In this document: positions 1-8,248 of the stretch, piece by piece
Position numbering within the stretch: the first letter of the stretch is position 1
How the letters are laid out: each line of letters begins with the position of its first letter
NCBI GenBank assembly: GCA_039812765.1
Contig: JBDIBF010000003.1
Coordinates: 1-64,000, forward strand
Direction: 5' to 3'
Source: JADJVL01 sp039812765
GTDB lineage: Bacteria; Acidobacteriota; Holophagae; Holophagales; Holophagaceae
Length of the DNA: 64,000 nt
Position numbers and translations under genes: made by a program
Notes under the pieces: generated by a model
The model's database searches: none
Told to the model about the DNA's origin: nothing
What the model saw: the letters and a program-made list of their open reading frames with translations, nothing else

Positions 1-2
1 TG

Positions 3-47
3 ACCGGGCAGGAGATCCTCTTCCGCCCCTGGAGCCGGATGCGCTAG
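3..47 (+). CDS. 3' end of a CDS cut by the window edge (tentative)
   Basis: One forward frame is open from base 3 to a TAG at 45-47 and would encode a C-terminal tail ending in RPWSRMR. It abuts the convergent KimA-like gene ending at 56. Fourteen codons are too few to identify a family, and the reading could be chance. Confidence 0.25.
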   Translation, partial: TGQEILFRPWSRMR

Positions 48-55
48 GGCCCCGG

Positions 56-1999
56 CTAGTCCAGCACCGGATCAAGGTGGTAGGGCACCGAGATGACGAT
101 GACCTTGGGCTTGAGCAGCAGCGCGCTCTTGATCCGGAAGGCCGTCTGGTTGTGGAGGATGTTCTCCCACCAGTCCGACGTCACGAACTCCGGGATGATC
201 ACGGTGAGCATCACCTCCGGCTCGGCCCGGCGCATGCGGTCGATGTCGTCCAGGATGGGCTCGACGATCTTCCGGTAGGGGCTGCGGATCACCCGCAGGG
301 GCACGCCTTCGCAGTAGCTGGGCCAGTCGCTGCGGAGCTTCTCCACCGCAGCGCTCTCCTTGCCGAGCTCGTCGGTGAAGTCCACGGTGACCGCCTCGAT
401 CTGGCCCCACTCGGCGATGGCGCGGGCGTAGGAGAGCGCGTGCACCACGCCGTGGTGGATGCCCGACACGAGGACGATGACGCGGTTCTTCTGAGGGTAG
501 ACCTGCTCGGTGCGGCTGGCGGCGAGGATGGCCTTCACGCGGATGTAGTGCTTGTGGATGTTGTAGAAGAGCAGCACCAAGGCCACCACCAGGACGACCA
601 CGATGCCCGCCCCGCGGTACTTGGTCAGCAGGATGTCCAACAGCACGACGCCGGTGGTCAGCGTCCCCAGGCCGTTGACGAGCACCTTGCGCTGCCATCC
701 CGGGCCCTTCTCCTTGCGCCAGTGGAGCACCATCCCCGCCTGGCTGAGGGTGAATCCGATGAACACGCCCGCGGCGTAGAGGGGCAGCAGGACGTCGGTG
801 TTGGCATGGAAGGCCCAGACCAGCAGGCCGGCGGTGGCGGTGAGGATGAAGATGCCGTTGGAGAAGACGAGGCGGTCGCCCTGGCTCGCGAACTGGCGGG
901 GCAGGTAGCCGTCCCGCGCCATGAGGGCAGCCAGGAGGGGAAAGCCCGTGAAGGCGGTGTTGGCGGCCACCACGAGGATGGCGAAGGTGAAGCCCTGGAT
1001 CGCGTAGTAGTAGACCTTGCCCACGCCGACCATGTCGCCGCCGGTGCCAAGGATCTGGCGCGCCAGTTTGGAGAGGAGGGTCTCCTGGACCACGGAAGGG
1101 TCGGTGGTGTGCTGGTAGACCACCCCGAAGTGGTTCGCCAGGAGGGTGATGCCGAGGAACATGGTGATGAGCAGGGCCACCATCACCGTCATGGTCCGCG
1201 AGGCATTAGAGGCGGCGGGTTCGCGGAAGGCGGTCACGCCGTTGGAGATCGCCTCCACCCCCGTGAGGGCCGTGCAACCGGCGCTGTAGGCCCGCATGAA
1301 GATCCACACCACCGCGGCGCCGGCCAGTCCCTGGCCCGGCCCGACCGCCGCCGCGGCCTCGACGGGGGCGCCGCCGTGCCCGGTGATCCAGCGCAGGGCC
1401 CCCAGTGCCAGGAGGGGCAGAAGACAGGCAATGAAGCCGTAGGTCGGGATCGCGAAAAGGGCTCCGCTTTCGCGCACGCCCCTCAGGTTCATCACGGCGA
1501 TGAAGCTGATGGCCAGCAGCGTGAGGGCGACATTGTGGCCCGCGAGAACGGGGAAGGCTGCCGTGATTGCGGCAATGCCGGATGAGACCGAGACCGCCAC
1601 GGTGAGGATGTAGTCCACGAGCAGGGAGGCGCCCGCCACCAAGGCGGGAATCTCCCCGAGGTTCTCCTTGGCCACGATAAAAGCGCCGCCGCCGCCCGGA
1701 TAGGCGTGGATGGTCTGCCGGTAGCTCGCCGCGAGCACCAGCAGCAGGCCCACGATGCCAAGGGCCACCGGCACCGAGAGCCCGAAGAGGGAGTGGGCGG
1801 CCATGCCCGCCGCCGCCGGGCCTCCGGCGTGGTGCAGGGCCATGGAGAGGGAGGCCATGATCTCCTGGGTGGCGTAGGCCACCGAGGACAGCGCGTCGGA
1901 ACTGAATATGGCGAGGGCGATGGGGTTGCTCACCCGCGCGTGTTGGGACTCCTCGCTGGCAAGGCGGCGTCCCAGCAGGACTCTTCTCAGGTTCGGCAT
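56..1999 (-). CDS. KimA-type APC-superfamily potassium importer (copy 1)
   Basis: Predicted inner-membrane transporter of 647 residues. The sequence follows Bacillus subtilis KimA (YdaO), a high-affinity proton-coupled K+ importer, throughout. Visible landmarks are SSDALSSVAY (D35, Y42), the Gly-rich AYPGGGGA at about 99-106, VDYILTVAVS (D129, Y130), ALTGVEAISN, and a hydrophobic core of many membrane segments. The cytosolic C-terminal domain (from about residue 490) carries LHNQTA and VPYHL, as in KimA. The Asp/Tyr pairs implicated in K+ coordination in KimA are retained. It lies 44 bp downstream of a second copy on the same strand, so the two are probably co-transcribed. Family annotation as a generic amino-acid permease is possible, but K+ transport is the better inference. 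No c-di-AMP riboswitch could be recognised upstream of the pair. Confidence 0.88.
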   Translation of the reverse strand: MPNLRRVLLGRRLASEESQHARVSNPIALAIFSSDALSSVAYATQEIMASLSMALHHAGGPAAAGMAAHSLFGLSVPVALGIVGLLLVLAASYRQTIHAYPGGGGAFIVAKENLGEIPALVAGASLLVDYILTVAVSVSSGIAAITAAFPVLAGHNVALTLLAISFIAVMNLRGVRESGALFAIPTYGFIACLLPLLALGALRWITGHGGAPVEAAAAVGPGQGLAGAAVVWIFMRAYSAGCTALTGVEAISNGVTAFREPAASNASRTMTVMVALLITMFLGITLLANHFGVVYQHTTDPSVVQETLLSKLARQILGTGGDMVGVGKVYYYAIQGFTFAILVVAANTAFTGFPLLAALMARDGYLPRQFASQGDRLVFSNGIFILTATAGLLVWAFHANTDVLLPLYAAGVFIGFTLSQAGMVLHWRKEKGPGWQRKVLVNGLGTLTTGVVLLDILLTKYRGAGIVVVLVVALVLLFYNIHKHYIRVKAILAASRTEQVYPQKNRVIVLVSGIHHGVVHALSYARAIAEWGQIEAVTVDFTDELGKESAAVEKLRSDWPSYCEGVPLRVIRSPYRKIVEPILDDIDRMRRAEPEVMLTVIIPEFVTSDWWENILHNQTAFRIKSALLLKPKVIVISVPYHLDPVLD

Positions 2000-2043
2000 C
2001 GGTGCCCGATTCTATCCTCGGCTCGCTGGCCGCGGTTCGCGAC

Positions 2044-3933
2044 TCAGTCCTGCTCCGGATCCAGGTGGTAGGGCACCGAGATGACGATGGTCTTGGGCTT
2101 GAGCAGCAGGGAGGCCTTGATACGGAGGGCGGTCTGGTTGTGGAGGATGTGCTCCCACCAGCCGGAGGTCACGAACTCGGGCACGATGATGATCTGCATC
2201 ACCTCGGGCTCGTTGCGGCGGATGCGGTCCACCTCCTCCAGGAGGGGCTCGACGACCTTCCGGTAGGGGCTCCGCAGGGCGCGGAGCGGCACGCCCTCGC
2301 AGTAGGTGGGCCAGTCGCTGCGCAGCTTGTCCAGCGCGGCGCTCTCCCGGCCGGCGTCGTCGGGGAAGTCCACGGTGATGGCCTCCACGTCGCCCCGGGC
2401 GGCGATGGACTTGGCGAAGGAGAGGGCGCGCACGACGCCGTGGTGGATGCCGGAGACCAGCACCAGCACGCGGGTCTTGTGCGGGTAGACCTGCTCGGTC
2501 CGGCTCGCCGCCAGCTTGGCCTTCACCCGGATGTAGTGGCGGTGGATGCCGAAGAAGAGGGCCACCATCAGCGGCAGGATGATGACCACCACCCAGGCGC
2601 CGTGGCTGAACTTCGTGACCACGATGACCTGCATGACGATGAAGGTCGTCAGGGTGCCCAGTCCGTTCACGAAGGCCTTCCAGACCCAGGCCCGCCCCTT
2701 GTCCTTCACCCAGTGGCGCACCATGCCCGCCTGGCTGAGGGTGAAGCCGAGGAAAACGCCGAGGGCGTAGAGGGGCAGCAGGGCATGCTCGTGCGCGTTG
2801 AAGATGACCACCAGCACGCCCGCGAGCCCGCTCAGGATGAGGATGCCGTTGGAGAAGACGAGGCGGTCCCCCTGGCTGGAGAACTGCCGGGGCAGGAAGC
2901 CGTCCTTCGCCATCATCGCCGCCAGGCGGGGGAAGTCCGCATAGGCCGTGTTGGCCGCCAGCAGCAGGATCATCATGGTGAAGGCCTGGACCAGCAGGTA
3001 GAGCACGTGGGCGCCGCCCTGGCGCGTGTCCGCGCCAAGGATGGCCCGGGTGAGCTGGGAGAGCAGGGACTCTCCCTCGCCTGTGTAGGTCACGCCGTAG
3101 TGGTTCGCCAGCCAGGTGATGCCGAGAAACATCGTGCCCAGCAGCACCACCATCGCGGTCATCGTCCGGGCGGCGTTGAGGCTGGTGGGCTCCTTGAAGG
3201 CCCCGATGCCGTTGGAGATGGCCTCCACGCCGGTGAGCGCCGTGCAGCCCGCCGAGAAGGCGCGCATGAACAGCCACGCCGCGGCCCAGCTCGTGACCGG
3301 CGGAATGGCCATGTCGTGGTGCGGGGCCGGGTTCGTGCCCCCGGCGAAGTAGCGGAAGAATCCGTAGCCCACCAGGCCGAGGATGAGGACCACGAAGCCG
3401 TAGGTGGGCACGGCGAAGACGGCGCCGCTCTCCTTCACGCCCCGGAGGTTCATCATCGCCACGAAGGCGATGACCGCGAGGGCCAGCGCCACGCGGTGGG
3501 GATCGAGGGCCGGGTAGGCGGAGGTGATGGCCGTGACGCCGGCGCTGATGCTCACCGCCACCGTCAGCACGTAGTCCACCAGCAGCGAGGCCCCCGCCAC
3601 CTGGGCCGGCACCTCGCCGAGGTTCTCCTTCGCGACGATGTAGGCGCCGCCCCCGCTGGGGTAGGCGAAGATGGTCTGGCGGTAGCTCGCCGTGAGGATG
3701 GCGAGCAGGAGCACGATGCCCACCGCCACGGGCCAGGACCACGTGATGACCCCGGCGGTGAAGGCCGCCACCATGGGGGCCAGCACCGCCATGATCTCGC
3801 CCGTCGCGTAGGCCACCGACGAGAGGGCGTCGGAGCTGAACACCGCCAGGGCAATGGGGTTGCTGATCTTGGTGTGGTGGGATTCGTCGCTGGCGAGACG
3901 GCGGCCGAGCAGGAAGCGGCGGAAGCTGGGCAT
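2044..3933 (-). CDS. KimA-type APC-superfamily potassium importer (copy 2)
   Basis: Paralogue of the downstream gene, 629 residues and collinear with it. It has the same N-terminal GRRLASDES/SSDALSSVAY block (D35, Y42), a second Asp-Tyr pair at D120/Y121 in VDYVLTVAVS, ALTGVEAISNG, and a C-terminal cytosolic domain ending in VPYHLDPEQD. The two copies differ most in the loop after the first membrane segments (residues ~48-70) and in the extracytoplasmic loop around 200-220. This suggests diverged rather than recent duplicates. It is the promoter-proximal gene of the pair. K+ uptake is inferred from the family; separate affinities or regulation of the two copies is speculation. Confidence 0.87.
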   Translation of the reverse strand: MPSFRRFLLGRRLASDESHHTKISNPIALAVFSSDALSSVAYATGEIMAVLAPMVAAFTAGVITWSWPVAVGIVLLLAILTASYRQTIFAYPSGGGAYIVAKENLGEVPAQVAGASLLVDYVLTVAVSISAGVTAITSAYPALDPHRVALALAVIAFVAMMNLRGVKESGAVFAVPTYGFVVLILGLVGYGFFRYFAGGTNPAPHHDMAIPPVTSWAAAWLFMRAFSAGCTALTGVEAISNGIGAFKEPTSLNAARTMTAMVVLLGTMFLGITWLANHYGVTYTGEGESLLSQLTRAILGADTRQGGAHVLYLLVQAFTMMILLLAANTAYADFPRLAAMMAKDGFLPRQFSSQGDRLVFSNGILILSGLAGVLVVIFNAHEHALLPLYALGVFLGFTLSQAGMVRHWVKDKGRAWVWKAFVNGLGTLTTFIVMQVIVVTKFSHGAWVVVIILPLMVALFFGIHRHYIRVKAKLAASRTEQVYPHKTRVLVLVSGIHHGVVRALSFAKSIAARGDVEAITVDFPDDAGRESAALDKLRSDWPTYCEGVPLRALRSPYRKVVEPLLEEVDRIRRNEPEVMQIIIVPEFVTSGWWEHILHNQTALRIKASLLLKPKTIVISVPYHLDPEQD

Positions 3934-4246
3934 GGCCGATCATGGTAGGGCCCCGGAAGGCCTGGGAGCAAATGCGGCGGGGGTCACAGGGCCTACCCCC
4001 GGGTTGGATGGCACGGGAAAACCGTCGGGGCAGGCCGCTTGAGCTTTCACGGTAAGAAGACCCGACATATGAACAGATATGAATCCACGTCACGGCTCGT
4101 CCCACTTTCCTTGCGGAATTCCGGTGACGGGCGTCACAGTGGGGACCCGGTCCGCATTCAAAGGGCCATGCAGTCCCCGGACTGAACCCATCCAACCCGG
4201 TTCCGGAATCCCCGGACCTTTGCGGCCTCGTCCGCAGGAGCAATCC
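3934..4246. promoter_or_regulatory. 313-bp divergent intergenic region with a small dyad
   Basis: This gap separates the leftward KimA pair from the rightward bufferin-like operon, so it should hold promoters for both. I could not identify a convincing sigma-70 promoter. A short dyad GTGAC-GGGC-GTCAC lies at 4124-4137, about 110 bp upstream of the precursor start, and could be an operator. A patch that is AT-rich for this genome (4061-4085) precedes it. An open frame runs in from 4079, but the ribosome site and signal peptide favour the start at 4247. Confidence 0.35.
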
Positions 4247-4594
4247 ATGAACCGCAAGCTCACCACCCTGGCCACCCTCTTCGCCGCCGGTGCCTTCGGC
4301 GCCTCGGCCATGGCCCCGGCCGCCGCCACCGTGAAGTCCAGCACCGACACCTCCCTGGTCGAAGTGGGCTGCGGCGCGGACAAGAAGGACGGGAAGGACG
4401 CCTCCTGCGGCGCCGACAAGAAGGACATGAAGGACCACAAGTGCGGCAAGGACATGAAGGACGGCAAGTGCGGCAAGGAGCACAAGTGCGGCAAAGACGG
4501 CAAGTGCGGCAAGGACAAGAAGGCCGCCAAGGGCACGAAGGACAAGAAGGAGAAGTCCTGCGGCGCCGGCACCTGCGGCTCCAAGAAGAACTAG
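4247..4594 (+). CDS. Bufferin/HvfA-like RiPP precursor, Cys-Gly rich, secreted
   Basis: Predicted ribosomally made, post-translationally modified peptide for metal (probably copper) binding in the periplasm. The product has 115 residues. A Lys-containing N-terminus and hydrophobic stretch (about 5-27) form a signal peptide with an Ala-rich cleavage zone. The mature part is Lys/Asp/Gly-rich with eight cysteines (42, 54, 66, 75, 81, 87, 105, 110), every one followed by Gly. The core units read DHKCGK, DGKCGK and EHKCGK, variants of the EGKCG motif of HvfA. ATG 4247 is chosen because AGGAG precedes it at about 8 bases and the signal peptide starts there. The next two genes are the matching maturation pair, which supports the assignment strongly. 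The modification chemistry on these variant motifs is inferred from the HvfA/bufferin family. Confidence 0.85.
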   Translation: MNRKLTTLATLFAAGAFGASAMAPAAATVKSSTDTSLVEVGCGADKKDGKDASCGADKKDMKDHKCGKDMKDGKCGKEHKCGKDGKCGKDKKAAKGTKDKKEKSCGAGTCGSKKN

Positions 4595-4611
4595 GATCGT
4601 TCGTGGAACCT

Positions 4612-4637
4612 CAAGGGGGAGGCTCGCCTCCCCCTTG
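4612..4637 (+). terminator. Perfect hairpin between precursor and maturase genes
   Basis: An 11-bp perfect inverted repeat (CAAGGGGGAGG / CCTCCCCCTTG) with a CTCG loop lies 17 bp after the precursor stop and 18 bp before the maturase ATG. No T-run follows, so it is more likely a partial terminator or a 3'-end stabiliser than a full stop. Either would give excess precursor mRNA over maturase mRNA. Confidence 0.7.
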
Positions 4638-4655
4638 CCATGTCCGGGATTTCCG

Positions 4656-5519
4656 ATGACGGGACTCTCCTTCCAGGGCGTCGGCGTCGGCCTGAGGCGG
4701 CCTCACCTCGCCGAGGTGGCCGCCCTGGCCTCGAGCCCCGTGCCCTTCTGGGAGATCGCCCCGGAAAATGTGGTGGGCCAGGGGGGCAAGCGCCACCGCC
4801 AGGTGATGGCGATCCTGGAACGGGACCCGGTGCTCACCCACGGCCTCTCCATGTCCCTGGGGGGTTTTGACGCCTGGGAGGCCGAGGCCCTGGACAATCT
4901 CCGGGCCTTCCTCAAGACCACCGGCAGTCCCTGGCACAGCGAGCACCTCTGCTGGACCTCCCACGGCGGCGCCAACACCATGGAGCTGCTGCCCATGCCC
5001 TTCACCCGGGAGGCGGTGAATCACACCGTGGACCGTGCGAAGCGCCTCCAGGCCGAGTTGCCGGTGCCCTTCCTCTTCGAGAACGTCAGCTACTATGCCG
5101 AGCTGGGCGCCGCCGAGATGAGCGAGAAGGACTTCCTCGCCGAAGTCCTGGAGGGCGCCGACTGCGGCTGGCTGCTGGACATCAACAATGTCTACGTCAA
5201 CAGCGTGAACCACGGCTTCGATCCCAAGGCCTGGCTCGAGGGCCTGCCCCTGCAGCGGGTGAGGCAGATGCACATCGCCGGCCACTGGTGGGACGAGGAG
5301 GAGCAGCTCATCATCGACACCCACGGCGCGGAGGTCATCGACCCGGTGATCGCGCTGTTCGAATGGGTCCTGCCCCGCATCGGCCGGCCCGTGCCCGTGC
5401 TGCTGGAGCGGGACAACAACATCCCGGGCCTGGCGGACCTGCTCGCCGAACGCGCACGACTCCAGGCCGTCTACGACCGGGCCCTGGCCCCGGTGCTCTC
5501 GGGAGGATCCCGTGGCTGA
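4656..5519 (+). CDS. MNIO (DUF692) multinuclear iron RiPP maturase, BufB/HvfB-like
   Basis: Predicted cytoplasmic oxygenase that modifies cysteines of the upstream precursor. The 287-residue protein has the TIM-barrel DUF692 signature: WEIAPEN (33-39), SMSLGG (65-70), SEHLCW (95-100), FENVSYY (141-147), LLDINNVYVN (173-182), MHIAGHW (205-211), IDTHG (220-224) and LLERD (249-253). These supply the His, Glu, Asp and Asn residues typical of the iron site, though which ones bind metal here is inferred. ATG 4656 is preferred; an in-frame TTG at 4635 lies inside the hairpin. It overlaps the DUF2063 gene by 8 bp, indicating translational coupling. DUF692 next to DUF2063 behind a Cys-rich secreted peptide is the diagnostic bufferin/HvfABC arrangement. 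Confidence 0.9.
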   Translation: MTGLSFQGVGVGLRRPHLAEVAALASSPVPFWEIAPENVVGQGGKRHRQVMAILERDPVLTHGLSMSLGGFDAWEAEALDNLRAFLKTTGSPWHSEHLCWTSHGGANTMELLPMPFTREAVNHTVDRAKRLQAELPVPFLFENVSYYAELGAAEMSEKDFLAEVLEGADCGWLLDINNVYVNSVNHGFDPKAWLEGLPLQRVRQMHIAGHWWDEEEQLIIDTHGAEVIDPVIALFEWVLPRIGRPVPVLLERDNNIPGLADLLAERARLQAVYDRALAPVLSGGSRG

Positions 5520-6285
5520 GCGCCTGCAGGCCCTCCAGCGGACGATGACGGACCTGCTCCTGGATGCCGACGGGGAAGACGCCTTCCTGGCGGACCCGGC
5601 GGCCTTCGGCGCCGCGCGGGGACTGGAGGGGCCGGACCAGCAGGCCCTGGCGCGCTTCCAGCGGCGCCTTCGGGTCTACCGCGACCTCGTGCAAGGGGCC
5701 CTGGAAGACCCGCTGCCCGACTGCTTCCCCCACATCCACCGCATCCTCGACGAGGCGGACGCCTGGGAGGATTGCGTGAAGGCCTTCATCGCCAGCCGCG
5801 CGGTGCAGAGCCCCTACTACCGGGACATCAACCCCACCTTCGTGGCCTGGCTGGCGGACAGCGGCTGGGGCCAGGACCGCTGGCCCTTCCTCCTCGCCCT
5901 CGCCCACTTCGAGTGGGTGGAGCTGGAGGTGCTGCGCTGGCCCGAGACCGCCGCGCCCTCGGGCCTCGCGGGGGAACCGGGCCCGGACCGCTGCGCCGTC
6001 TTCGACGGGGCCTTCCGCAACCTCGCCTACGGATGGCGCGTCCAGGAGAGCTCCGGGGACGGCCCCGTGCCGCCGGCAGGCCCAGCACACCTGGTTTGCT
6101 TCCGGGACCGGGACCTGGATTTCCGGGTCCTGGAGGTGGATCCCGGCAGCTCGGCCTTCCTGGCCCGATGCCTGGACGGCGCCCCGGCCGGCGAGGCTGC
6201 GACGGGGGCCGGGCTGGAACCCGCGGAGGGCCTCGGCCTCCTTGCCCGCCTCCGGCGGGAGGGCGCCATCCTCGGCTTTTCCTGA
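5512..6285 (+). CDS. DUF2063 family partner of the MNIO maturase, BufC/HvfC-like
   Basis: A 257-residue protein with the N-terminal DUF2063 helical domain (about 1-100, including RFQRRLRVYRDLVQGALED and DCFPHIHRIL) and a less conserved C-terminal half rich in acidic and aromatic residues. In the family it works with the DUF692 enzyme, probably presenting the precursor. Pfam calls the domain putative DNA-binding, but the gene context supports a peptide-modification role. The GTG start at 5512 follows GGGAGGATCC by a few bases and overlaps the end of the maturase gene. It is the last gene of the cluster; no dedicated exporter follows, consistent with secretion of the modified peptide through its own signal peptide. 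Confidence 0.85.
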   Translation: MAERLQALQRTMTDLLLDADGEDAFLADPAAFGAARGLEGPDQQALARFQRRLRVYRDLVQGALEDPLPDCFPHIHRILDEADAWEDCVKAFIASRAVQSPYYRDINPTFVAWLADSGWGQDRWPFLLALAHFEWVELEVLRWPETAAPSGLAGEPGPDRCAVFDGAFRNLAYGWRVQESSGDGPVPPAGPAHLVCFRDRDLDFRVLEVDPGSSAFLARCLDGAPAGEAATGAGLEPAEGLGLLARLRREGAILGFS

Positions 6286-6297
6286 GAAGCTGAAGGG

Positions 6298-7224
6298 ATG
6301 CCGCGTTTCCCCAAGCGCGCCGGCCGCGAGGTCCTCGGCGCCCACCCCCGCCTGCCCGACTGGATCGCCCGGGAACGGGTGAACCTGCGCGACCTCCACA
6401 CCATGAAGGTGGGCCTTCGGGAAAGCGACCTCCACACGGTCTGCGAGGAGGCTCGCTGCCCCAACCGCGCCCACTGCTTCACCCACGGCACGGCGACCTT
6501 CCTGCTCATGGGGGACGTCTGCACCCGGGCCTGCGGCTTCTGCAGCATCGCCAGCGGGAAGCCCCGGAACCTGGATCCCCACGAGCCGGAGGAAACCGCC
6601 AGCCGCGTGGAGGCCCTCGGTCTGAAGTACGCGGTGCTCACCTCCGTGAACCGCGACGACCTCCCCGACGGCGGGGCGGCCCACTTCGCCGCCACGGTCT
6701 CGGCCATCCGGCGCCGCTGCCCGGGCACCCAGGTGGAGGTGCTCACGCCGGACTTCCTGGGGGACTTCGAGGCCGTCAGCCGCGTGGTGGCCAGCGGCCC
6801 GGCGGTGTTCAACCACAACACGGAGACTGTTCCGGAGCTCTACGCCACCGTGCGCCCCGCGGGCCGCCTCGAGCGCAGCCTCGCGGTCCTGCGCCACGCC
6901 AAGCAGCTCGGGACCTCGCTTTTCGGGGAAGGTTTCCGCACCAAGTCGGGCCTCATGCTCGGCCTGGGGGAGACCGAGGCCCAGCTCCTGGCGGTCTTCG
7001 CGGCCCTGGCCGCGGCCGGCGTGGACATCCTCACCCTGGGCCAGTACCTGCGGCCCACGCGGCACCAGCTCCCGGTGGCGCGCTACGTGCCACCCGACGA
7101 GTTCGAGGCCCTGGGCGCCAGGGCCAAGGCCTTCGGCTTCCGCACGGTCTACGCCGGACCCCTGGTGCGCAGCAGCTTCAACGCCTTCGAGGTGGCGGGG
7201 CTGGAGGGGATCTCGGTCGTCTGA
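6298..7224 (+). CDS. lipA: Lipoyl synthase
   Basis: Radical-SAM enzyme that inserts two sulfurs into octanoyl groups on lipoyl-domain proteins. The 308 residues carry both iron-sulfur sites: the LipA-specific auxiliary cluster CX4CX5C (C49, C54, C60) and the radical-SAM CX3CX2C (C75, C79, C82). The LipA C-terminal RSSFNA motif (about 291-296), whose serine ligates the auxiliary cluster, is also present. The start follows the BufC stop by 12 bp with AAGGG directly before ATG. Co-transcription with the bufferin-like genes is possible but no functional link is apparent. lipB is not in the window. Confidence 0.96.
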   Translation: MPRFPKRAGREVLGAHPRLPDWIARERVNLRDLHTMKVGLRESDLHTVCEEARCPNRAHCFTHGTATFLLMGDVCTRACGFCSIASGKPRNLDPHEPEETASRVEALGLKYAVLTSVNRDDLPDGGAAHFAATVSAIRRRCPGTQVEVLTPDFLGDFEAVSRVVASGPAVFNHNTETVPELYATVRPAGRLERSLAVLRHAKQLGTSLFGEGFRTKSGLMLGLGETEAQLLAVFAALAAAGVDILTLGQYLRPTRHQLPVARYVPPDEFEALGARAKAFGFRTVYAGPLVRSSFNAFEVAGLEGISVV

Positions 7225-7232
7225 AGGCCGCC

Positions 7233-7592
7233 TCAGCTCGCCTGGGCCAGGCTTTCGATGGCCTTCATGAAGGCGGAGGGCGGATTCGAGAATTCCGCCC
7301 CGAACATGATGAAGCCCTCCCGGGCGCTCTGCTGGCGCAGGGTGGAAAAGACCACCGAGCCCTCCTCGGGAGGCGCCGGCAGACCCGGATCATCCCAGAC
7401 GAACCGGTGGAACCGGTTTCCGGGCGCGAGCAGGTCTGCGTAGTGCTCCTCCACCCAGGCGCCGAAGCCGCCCGCGCCGAGGGAGACGATCTCCACCCCC
7501 TGGATCCACTCGCCGTGGACCTGGAAGCGTGCGAGCAGCGGCCGGGTGGGCCTCAGGCGCCTGTAGCGCCGGACGTCTTGCATGTCCGTCAT
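7233..7592 (-). CDS. PilZ-like domain protein
   Basis: Small soluble protein of 119 residues. It resembles PilZ c-di-GMP receptors: an Arg-rich N-terminal RRYRRLRP followed by an IVSLGAGGFG loop matching the [DN]xSxxG half of the motif, though the usual Asp/Asn is replaced. The C-terminal third (FSTLRQQ...FGAEFSNP) fits the PilZ beta-barrel end. ATG 7592 is preferred to one 30 bp upstream because GGAAC lies at a better distance. It converges on lipA with 8 bp between stops. A diguanylate cyclase is encoded at 46.8 kb, so c-di-GMP signalling exists in the cell. Ligand binding needs testing because the motif is degenerate. Confidence 0.6.
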   Translation of the reverse strand: MTDMQDVRRYRRLRPTRPLLARFQVHGEWIQGVEIVSLGAGGFGAWVEEHYADLLAPGNRFHRFVWDDPGLPAPPEEGSVVFSTLRQQSAREGFIMFGAEFSNPPSAFMKAIESLAQAS

Positions 7593-7691
7593 GGGATGTT
7601 CCGGGGATCTGGCGCCCAGCATACTCCCGGCCCGTCATTGGCCAAAGGGCTCGAAGGCTTGCCACACTGGGTCCCTGCTCCCGGAGTCCCC

Positions 7692-8135
7692 ATGCGCTGG
7701 CTGATCCTGCTCCCTGGCCTCCTCGGCGTCGCCGCCGTGCTCCAGGGGGGCCTGAACCGGAAGATCATGGGCGCCTGGGGCCTCGGTCAGGCTGCCCTCC
7801 TCAACACGCTGGTCCTCCTCGCCGCCGTGGGCGTCCTGCTCCTGGTGGTGAAGCTGCGGCCAGCGGCGCTGCCCGACCTCTTCCAGGGCCGCGGCGGGTT
7901 CGGGGATTTGCGCTGGTGGTGGCTGCTCCCGGGGCTCTGCGGCTTCGCCCTGGTCACCTGCATCCCCTTCGCCATCCCGCGCCTCGGCGCCTTCCCGGTC
8001 TTCCTGGGCATCCTCGCCGGGCAGCTCGCCGCCAGCCTCGCCTGGGACGCGGTCATGGAGGGCCGGCCCCTCAGCCTCTCCCGCATCGGAGGCGCCCTGC
8101 TCGCGGTGGCCGCCGCGGCCCTTGTCCGCAAATAG
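7692..8135 (+). CDS. Small DMT-superfamily membrane protein (DUF606/YdcZ-like)
   Basis: A 147-residue, almost entirely hydrophobic protein with four to five predicted membrane segments. It has the family traits: an LQGGLNRKI block after the first segment, a short cytoplasmic loop with PDLFQGRGG, and a final RIGGALLAVAAAALVRK helix ending in basic residues. The length equals the half-size DUF606 transporters, which work as dimers; the substrate is unknown. ATG 7692 begins the first membrane segment; the longer upstream open frame reads through the antisense of the PilZ-like gene and is not credible. Confidence 0.75.
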   Translation: MRWLILLPGLLGVAAVLQGGLNRKIMGAWGLGQAALLNTLVLLAAVGVLLLVVKLRPAALPDLFQGRGGFGDLRWWWLLPGLCGFALVTCIPFAIPRLGAFPVFLGILAGQLAASLAWDAVMEGRPLSLSRIGGALLAVAAAALVRK

Positions 8136-8248
8136 CGCCATGGTCGCTGAGGCCGACGGCGAGGCCGGGCTCGGCCCGGTCCGAGCCGTGGGGAGCGCGA
8201 GGGAGACGAAGAGCCGCCAAGGGCGGCGGGCGGTCCCCTTCGCCTGGA

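Noticed and set aside
4079..4246. Longer N-terminus for the bufferin-like precursor
   Set aside because: The upstream 56 codons have no signal peptide or ribosome site; AGGAG and a classic signal peptide mark ATG 4247.
2012..4483. 823-codon minus-strand frame over kimA copy 2 and the bufferin-like precursor
   Set aside because: Out-of-frame reading of the KimA gene; the N-terminal part is antisense to the precursor.
4600..4610. CGTGGAACC after the precursor gene as a parS half-site
   Set aside because: No matching left arm, and far from the cluster around dnaA.
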